The notes under the pieces: generated by a model
Seen by the model: the letters and a program-made list of their open reading frames with translations, nothing else
What the model was told of the DNA's origin: nothing
Databases searched by the model: none
Part shown: piece by piece, positions 22,130 through 26,555 of the stretch
How the letters are laid out: each line of letters opens with the position of its first letter
How positions within the stretch are numbered: position 1 is the first letter of the stretch
Virus record (IMG/VR): IMGVR_UViG_3300044819_000097
Span: 1 to 26,555 of that record
Reading direction: 5' to 3' (one strand)
Source of the DNA: a virus
DNA: 26,555 nucleotides
Program-made: the position numbers and the translations under genes

Positions 22130-23050
22130 TTACCGCGCGTGCTGCGTTCGCTGCCAGGCCTTATACGCGGGATTCAGCGTGTGCGTGCCGGGCACGTATA
22201 ACGGCGGCTTGCCGTCCGGAGCGGCAGCGCCGCCCCGAACGACAGTCTCCGCGCTCGGCTTCGGCTTCGGCTTTACTTCCGGCACGGCGGTTTCCGCCTT
22301 CGCCGGCAGCTTGTCCGGGGCCTTTGCTTCGCGCGCTACCTTTCCCTCCAGGCGATGGAACGCGACAAGCGCGTCCTGTTCACCCTTCGGGCCGCTCTTG
22401 TAAATGTCGATCAGATTCTGGAGCTGCTTCGAATCCTTGCAGAAGGTGTAGAAGAGATCGTCATTGTTCGGCGACTTCGCGATCGCCCAGAACAGCGACG
22501 GGCACTCTTTGCCCAGATCGACGCTCAGCGCCGCGCCCTGCCCGCCTTTGATGACGGCGTCCCAGTCGTCGTATTTCTTCGGACCGTCCGCGATCCGCGC
22601 GTTGTAGCCGTCGATCGTCTCGCGCACTTCGGCCGCCTGCGCGGCCTCCGCGTCGCGTTTCCCGATCTCGCGTTTGGCGACGTGCGCGATCCGAGCCTCG
22701 TCGTAAGCGGCGTCGTCCGCGAAATCGGCGCGTTTCGGCGCGGCCGCGGGGTCGACAGTCGCGACGGATGGCGCGCCTTTCGTCTTCAGCGCGTCGAGTT
22801 CGGCGCGCATGGCGCCGATCTGCTCGTCGCGCAGGCGCAGTTTGCGGTTGAATTTCCGCTCGTCTCCGGAGGCGCGTTTTTCGGGCACGACGGGAGCGGC
22901 GGCCGCTGCGGCCTTATCGGCCACGGCTTTCGCGATCGCTTCCGGCGTCGCCGCGGCGGCTTTCGCGGCCTTGTAGGCTTCGAACTTCTCCGCGGGCGTA
23001 AGCGGCGCCGTTTCGGCGGCCGGTGTTTCGATTACTGCTGAATCAGGCAT
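22130..23050 (-). CDS. scaffold protein
   Basis: The 306-residue protein lies between portal and coat and has the composition of scaffold proteins: Ala/Lys/Glu-rich helices (AEKFEAYKAAKAAAATPEAI), a coiled-coil stretch (NRKLRLRDEQIGAMRAELDA), further charged helices, and a basic aromatic C-terminus (NPAYKAWQRTQHAR) of the type that contacts coat protein in P22 (303 residues there). ATG 23050 overlaps the portal stop by 8 bases, so it is translationally coupled to portal. It would act inside the procapsid and leave before or during DNA packaging. Confidence 0.8.
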   Translation of the reverse strand: MPDSAVIETPAAETAPLTPAEKFEAYKAAKAAAATPEAIAKAVADKAAAAAAPVVPEKRASGDERKFNRKLRLRDEQIGAMRAELDALKTKGAPSVATVDPAAAPKRADFADDAAYDEARIAHVAKREIGKRDAEAAQAAEVRETIDGYNARIADGPKKYDDWDAVIKGGQGAALSVDLGKECPSLFWAIAKSPNNDDLFYTFCKDSKQLQNLIDIYKSGPKGEQDALVAFHRLEGKVAREAKAPDKLPAKAETAVPEVKPKPKPSAETVVRGGAAAPDGKPPLYVPGTHTLNPAYKAWQRTQHAR

Positions 23051-25301
23051 TGTCTCCTTGCGGTGGTTGTGCTTCCTGCGCGGTTTGCGCCGCGTCCGCG
23101 TCCTGGCTGGCGCCTTGAGCGCTCGCCGCCGATGCCGTAGCTGCCGCAGCTGCCGCCGTATCGCGCTGGTGCGCGTGATCCACGGCCTGCGTTGCCGCGT
23201 CGTGAGCCATTCCGAGTTGGGTCTCCAGCAGCGAGGCCTCGCGGTCCGCCTGCGCGTCGTCGGCGTCGAGCGATGCCGAGACCTTCGCGACCGCGAGCCG
23301 CGTCAGATTGTCGCGGACGTTCGAACGCTCGTTCGCCTGAACCTGCGGCAGTTTCGCGGCGGCTTCCATGCCTGCCTTCTGAAGTGCCTGCTGCAGCAGC
23401 TGAATCTGTTGGGTTGCCTGCTGTAATTTGCCCTGCATCGCCGCGGGGTTGGGCGTGTCGCCCTCGCCGCCGGGCAGCAGGTCCGCAATCTGATCGACCT
23501 TCGGGTTCCCCGAGCCCAGCATGCGCGCGTAACGCGCCGCCACGCCGGGGATCTGCAGCAGCTGCGGAGCGGCTTTGAACAAACCGTCCAGATTGCCGAT
23601 GGCCTGGCTGTTGCGATCTTCCGGGCTCGGCCCCGCGTCCACGCGCACGCTGTAGCGGCCGATCGTAATATCGTGCCGCATCGTCTTCAGCGTTCCGTCA
23701 TCGTTCTTTCCGCCGCCGGGGTGCGGGAAATCCTGGTTGATGAGCTTCTGCTCGTTCTCCCCGTCCGCGCCGATCACGGTCGCCGCGCGCGCCGAATCCA
23801 TCAGCAGCGGGAAAATCTTAATCCAGCGCCGGTACATCATCGCGACCGCGCTGTTCACGCCGTCGGGATAGCTGAACGTGCCCTTGTTCGATTCGGCCTG
23901 CAGCGCGCGGATCGCTTCGCCCGACTGGTCGGCCGTGCGCTTCCCGAGCGATGTCGCCGAGTACGCGCTCGCCGCCTGAATCGCGTCTTTGAAGAACGCC
24001 GCTAGCCCCAGCAGCCACTGGATCGACGCCTCCATCATGTTGCGCTGCGGCGGCGGCGCGAACGTCGCGCGGCCCGTCGTTTCGTCTACTACCTGGACGG
24101 TTTCGTATGCCAGCCAGGCGTGATCCTGCGTCGTCGCCGTGGCCCACTTGTTCACGCCGTCGTCGCCAACGTCGTCGAACTGCCCCTTCGCGCCGATGAA
24201 CGGCGCTTTGGGCACTTTGCCCGCGATCTCCATCATCGACGTCGCGGTGTAATTCAGCGCCCGCGACGGATCGATCATGCCCTCGACCAGCGAGCCGCGA
24301 TACAGTTTGCCATCGATGTAAGTCTCGGGTCCGAGGACCGCGAGCGCGGGGATGTGATCGTCGATAAACTCGGTTTCGTCGAGCACTTCGAGCGCGTCCA
24401 CCACGTACTTCGTGCAGACCCGCGTCGGGACCATGCGCTCGTAGTCGCTCGCGTCGCCGTCCTGGTCCGTCTTCGGCACCACGCCGGGCTTCAGATTCTT
24501 CGCCTCCGCGTCGAACCGCATCACGTTGTCGGTGTACATGCGCTTTTTGCGCAGCTTCACCTCGACCAGCCAGAACTCCGCGACCCAGAACGGCCCTTTG
24601 CCGTTCGTCGTCCATGTATTAATCGAACTCTGGTCGCCCGCCCAGCCGAACATGTTCTGCGCGCCGCCCACCAGCATGCCGACGAAACCGCGGTCGAGCA
24701 CTTTGCGCTTCTTGCCGTACTCCAGCTCGTACCCTTCGCGCGACAGAATCCGCGGCCCTTTCATGGCGCGCAGCGAGTCTTCGCGGTTCTGCCCCTTCGC
24801 CAGCGGATCGAACCACCACATCGTCGGGTCCGGGTTATCGATGACGTGCAGCTCCTGGTCGAGCGAATTGTCGTCGACGTAGCGCGTGCCCCACTCGATC
24901 GCGCCGTAGCCCGAAATCGCGGAGTACTTCCCGGCGCTCACGTACGCCTGTTTGCCGTCGCTCGCGTATTCCGTCTGCCGGATCAGCCCCGCGATCACGT
25001 CCGCGGTTTCGGCCGTGGCGCCATCGCTCACCGGGTGGCAGATCGGGCCCGGCGGGTTGAGCCGGATGTCCGTCTCGACCTGCGCGATCACGGGCGCGAT
25101 TTCGTTGATTTCGAGCATCGGCCGGTGCGCGGCGTCGCGGCGCGAGCGCTCGGCCGCGTCCCACATTTGACCTTGTGCCACATACATCTGAAGCCGGAGT
25201 TTCATCCGAACCCGCAAGTCCCTCTCGTGGGTCTGGCATTCATCCAGAAACCTTCGAGCCATCCTCGCTATGTCTTTGTCGTCGGAGGGATCAGAAGGCA
25301 T
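23043..25301 (-). CDS. P22-type portal protein
   Basis: The 752-residue product matches the P22 portal family (725 residues). Blocks include DLRVRMKLRLQMYVAQGQMW, RPMLEINEIAPVIAQVETDI, RLNPPGPICHPV, QAYVSAGKYSAISGYGAIEW, NPDPTMWWFDPLAKGQNRED and SLGKRTADQSGEAIRALQAE. The C-terminal 150 residues form a long Gln/Ala-rich helix and coil, as in the P22 barrel. The portal is the dodecameric ring through which DNA enters and leaves the head. ATG 25301 has no clear ribosome-binding site; a short frame from the shared endonuclease block overlaps the start by 11 bases, suggesting coupling. Terminase is expected to the right, outside the window. Confidence 0.87.
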   Translation of the reverse strand: MPSDPSDDKDIARMARRFLDECQTHERDLRVRMKLRLQMYVAQGQMWDAAERSRRDAAHRPMLEINEIAPVIAQVETDIRLNPPGPICHPVSDGATAETADVIAGLIRQTEYASDGKQAYVSAGKYSAISGYGAIEWGTRYVDDNSLDQELHVIDNPDPTMWWFDPLAKGQNREDSLRAMKGPRILSREGYELEYGKKRKVLDRGFVGMLVGGAQNMFGWAGDQSSINTWTTNGKGPFWVAEFWLVEVKLRKKRMYTDNVMRFDAEAKNLKPGVVPKTDQDGDASDYERMVPTRVCTKYVVDALEVLDETEFIDDHIPALAVLGPETYIDGKLYRGSLVEGMIDPSRALNYTATSMMEIAGKVPKAPFIGAKGQFDDVGDDGVNKWATATTQDHAWLAYETVQVVDETTGRATFAPPPQRNMMEASIQWLLGLAAFFKDAIQAASAYSATSLGKRTADQSGEAIRALQAESNKGTFSYPDGVNSAVAMMYRRWIKIFPLLMDSARAATVIGADGENEQKLINQDFPHPGGGKNDDGTLKTMRHDITIGRYSVRVDAGPSPEDRNSQAIGNLDGLFKAAPQLLQIPGVAARYARMLGSGNPKVDQIADLLPGGEGDTPNPAAMQGKLQQATQQIQLLQQALQKAGMEAAAKLPQVQANERSNVRDNLTRLAVAKVSASLDADDAQADREASLLETQLGMAHDAATQAVDHAHQRDTAAAAAATASAASAQGASQDADAAQTAQEAQPPQGDNA

Positions 25302-25344
25302 GTTGTACCGGTACTGGTAAGGCGCTTTTGAACCTTGTAAACAC
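25291..25344 (-). other. short leader frame VFTRFKSALPVPVQHAF overlapping portal start
   Basis: A 17-codon minus-strand frame starts at a GTG in the shared block (ATG in copy 2) and ends at TGA 25293-25291, inside the portal gene. Its first seven codons match the leader frame before the gp4-like gene. It has no visible ribosome-binding site. Confidence 0.35.
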
Positions 25345-25359
25345 TGGGGTTTCAGCGCA
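25324..25359. repeat. shared endonuclease 5' block, copy 3
   Basis: CCTTGTAAACACTGG (25333-25347) differs by one base from copies 1 and 2; CGCA (25356-25359) follows after 8 bases, and the endonuclease start lies 12 bases further on. The match to copy 2 extends left to 25324. Confidence 0.75.
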
Positions 25360-25371
25360 ACATTGAACTTG

Positions 25372-26055
25372 GTGAACTGGGTTATTTACGCGCTGAAAAA
25401 TCCGCGCACGAACGAAATTCGGTACATCGGATGGACGGGAAAAACCGTTGAACGGCGATTGCATTTCCATCTGACCGAGTCGATCAGGCTGAAAAAAACG
25501 CGCAAACAAAAATGGATCATGTCGCTTCTCGGCAGCGGGCTTACTCCATTGATCGAAGTGATTGAATCGGGTGACGGCGCTGGATACAAGGACGCCGAGC
25601 GCCGATGGATCGCGTTCTATCGCGCGAATGGTGCGCGCCTTGTGAACGGGACAGACGGCGGCGATGGTACGCCCGGATGGGGAACGCATGAGCAGCGCAG
25701 CGAAGTTGCCAAGAAAAGGGATGCGAAGCTGTCTCCCGCAGAACGAAGCGCTCGGTCGAAAAAAGGGGCTGACCTCTTCATTGCAAGCCGGACGCCTGAA
25801 CAACGCAGTCAGTGGTCTGAAGCACAACGCGCGAAAACAACCCCGGAGCAACTCAGCGAGTGGGCCAAAAAAGCCTGGGCTGGAATGACGCCGGAACAGC
25901 GGACCGAGTTGCGAAAAAAGACGGCCGAAAACATCGCGCCCGAGCAGTTCACCGCAGCGGGCAAAAAGGCGTATGCGACAAAGACCGCCGAGCAGCGCGC
26001 CGCGTTCTCGCGCGCCGGAAACGCGAAGCGCTGGGCCGCTAAAAACGCCGGTTAG
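25372..26055 (+). CDS. GIY-YIG homing endonuclease 3, with 16-residue repeat tail
   Basis: This 227-residue stand-alone endonuclease starts at GTG 25372 (NWVIYALKNPRT), the codon that aligns with the ATG of endonuclease 1; an in-frame TTG at 25363 is a weaker alternative. GIY-YIG motif is VIYALK ... RYIGWTGKT, followed by DAERRWIAFYRANGARLVNG and GGDGTPGWG. The repeat tail is shorter than in the other two, with about seven units (TPEQRSQWSEAQRAKT, TPEQLSEWAKKAWAGM, TPEQRTELRKKTAENI and so on). It separates the portal gene from the small genes upstream of it and runs against them. Expression signals are not clear. Confidence 0.88.
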   Translation: MNWVIYALKNPRTNEIRYIGWTGKTVERRLHFHLTESIRLKKTRKQKWIMSLLGSGLTPLIEVIESGDGAGYKDAERRWIAFYRANGARLVNGTDGGDGTPGWGTHEQRSEVAKKRDAKLSPAERSARSKKGADLFIASRTPEQRSQWSEAQRAKTTPEQLSEWAKKAWAGMTPEQRTELRKKTAENIAPEQFTAAGKKAYATKTAEQRAAFSRAGNAKRWAAKNAG

Positions 26056-26072
26056 TTGAGTTGTGAAATCCA

Positions 26073-26441
26073 CTAGTTTTTGAAGCTGAGAACCTTGTTC
26101 GAATCGGGCGGCGGCGTGATCAGGACGCTCTCGCCGAACCGCTCCTCCACGCTCGCGGCGTACTGCAAGGTTTCGCGCGGACTCGTGCATTTCTCGTCGA
26201 GCGAGCCGAAGTTCAGATCGAGATCGGCCAGGCGGTGCAGGTAGGACGCCGCGTATTTCTCGTCGAGAAAGTTTCGGTGTTCTTTCTTCGCCGGGTTCGG
26301 ATCCACGCCCGAAATGACGGTAAGTGCGCTCCTGCAGGCCAGGTTCATTCCGTCGCTCGCGCGGTACAGAAGATCGGTGTTCTGGGTCGGGTACCTGACA
26401 ATGATGTGCGTTGCGGGCTTAGGCGTACGTGTATCCTCCAT
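26073..26441 (-). CDS. hypothetical protein upstream of portal, 122 aa
   Basis: The protein begins MEDTRTPKPATHIIVRYPTQ, with a middle part DPNPAKKEHRNFLDEKYAAS and a C-terminal SVEERFGESVLITPPPDSNK. It is soluble, mixed alpha/beta, with two cysteines and no membrane segment. ATG 26441 lies in a GGAGG-like context (CATGGAGG falls just downstream) and overlaps the end of the upstream frame by 23 bases. It lies between the expected terminase region and the portal, a place where small packaging accessory proteins are common. No family recognised. Its stop is 17 bases from the stop of endonuclease 3. Confidence 0.6.
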   Translation of the reverse strand: MEDTRTPKPATHIIVRYPTQNTDLLYRASDGMNLACRSALTVISGVDPNPAKKEHRNFLDEKYAASYLHRLADLDLNFGSLDEKCTSPRETLQYAASVEERFGESVLITPPPDSNKVLSFKN

Positions 26442-26555
26442 GCGGGTTCGTTCCGGGTTTGGGGCGCTTCTTCTTCGCGCCGGGCGTGGCCTTCGCCATG
26501 TTGCGGATCGACATTTTCATGCCGGGCTTAACGCCCCTCTGCGCGCCGATCTCGC
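26419..26555 (-). CDS. C-terminal part of a basic protein, cut by window edge
   Basis: The last 44 codons of a gene are visible, reading GVKPGMKMSIRNMAKATPGA, then a Lys/Arg/Pro run and GTNPHGGYTYA before TAA at 26421-26419. The tail is strongly basic and looks disordered. It overlaps the start of the 122-residue gene by 23 bases, as in coupled phage genes. The start lies beyond the right edge, so neither size nor function can be given. It could be a small separate protein or the end of a larger packaging gene. Confidence 0.5.
   Translation of the reverse strand, partial: EIGAQRGVKPGMKMSIRNMAKATPGAKKKRPKPGTNPHGGYTYA

Noticed and set aside
19630-22551. A 973-codon plus-strand open frame
   Set aside because: It lies opposite the coat, decoration and scaffold genes and is an Arg/Gly/His-rich antisense shadow typical of GC-rich DNA.
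1-26555. tRNA genes, CRISPR arrays, integrase, attachment sites, insertion sequences
   Set aside because: None could be recognised by eye. No cloverleaf with a CCA end, regular spacer array or transposase motif was found; a covariance-model search would be needed to exclude small RNAs.

Overview
The window looks like part of a tailed dsDNA phage or prophage of the podovirus type, with a P22-like head and tail-hub plan. The case rests on a run of minus-strand genes, read from right to left. It starts with a P22-type portal, an alanine- and charge-rich scaffold and a P22-type coat protein. Two head-associated proteins and two gp4-like tail accessory proteins follow, then a gp10-like hub protein, a long fibre or needle-like protein, a GNAT acetyltransferase, three long Ala/Gln-rich proteins in the place of the P22 ejection proteins, and tail appendage genes ending in a beta-helix tailspike. 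The terminase is not visible and probably lies beyond the right edge. No integrase, tRNA, CRISPR array, polymerase or endolysin was seen. Base composition is GC-rich by eye, except in the tailspike gene. The host cannot be fixed. Several phage proteins carry Sec-type signal peptides ending in Ala-Gln, which is common in Acidobacteriota, so a soil acidobacterial host is a guess only.

Layout. Positions 1-1958 hold five tightly overlapping minus-strand early or accessory genes, including a Gp157-like protein. A divergent control region at about 1959-2078 has a sigma70-like promoter and a strong inverted repeat. Positions 2079-3695 hold small plus-strand genes, several overlapping by four bases, two of them with one membrane segment. 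Positions 3921-8329 hold four tail appendage genes, all with N-terminal signal peptides. Positions 9289-25301 carry the virion operon. Positions 26073-26555 hold two small genes upstream of the portal.

The most striking feature is three stand-alone GIY-YIG homing endonuclease genes (8357-9214, 17669-18457, 25372-26055). All lie on the plus strand against the structural operon, each in a gap between genes. All three share a 15-base block followed, at fixed spacing, by CGCA just upstream of the start. They also share a C-terminal tail made of a 16-residue repeat present in about 10, 9 and 7 copies. Read on the minus strand, the shared block encodes MFTR(F/S)(K/R), which runs into the start region of the next virion gene in each case. 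The cassettes therefore sit exactly where they could change expression of a tail fibre gene, a tail accessory gene and the portal gene.

Other points of interest are signal peptides on five putative virion proteins, a paralogous pair of gp4-like genes flanking one endonuclease, three perfect palindromes in 54 bases, and a gene fragment apparently cut by the first endonuclease insertion.
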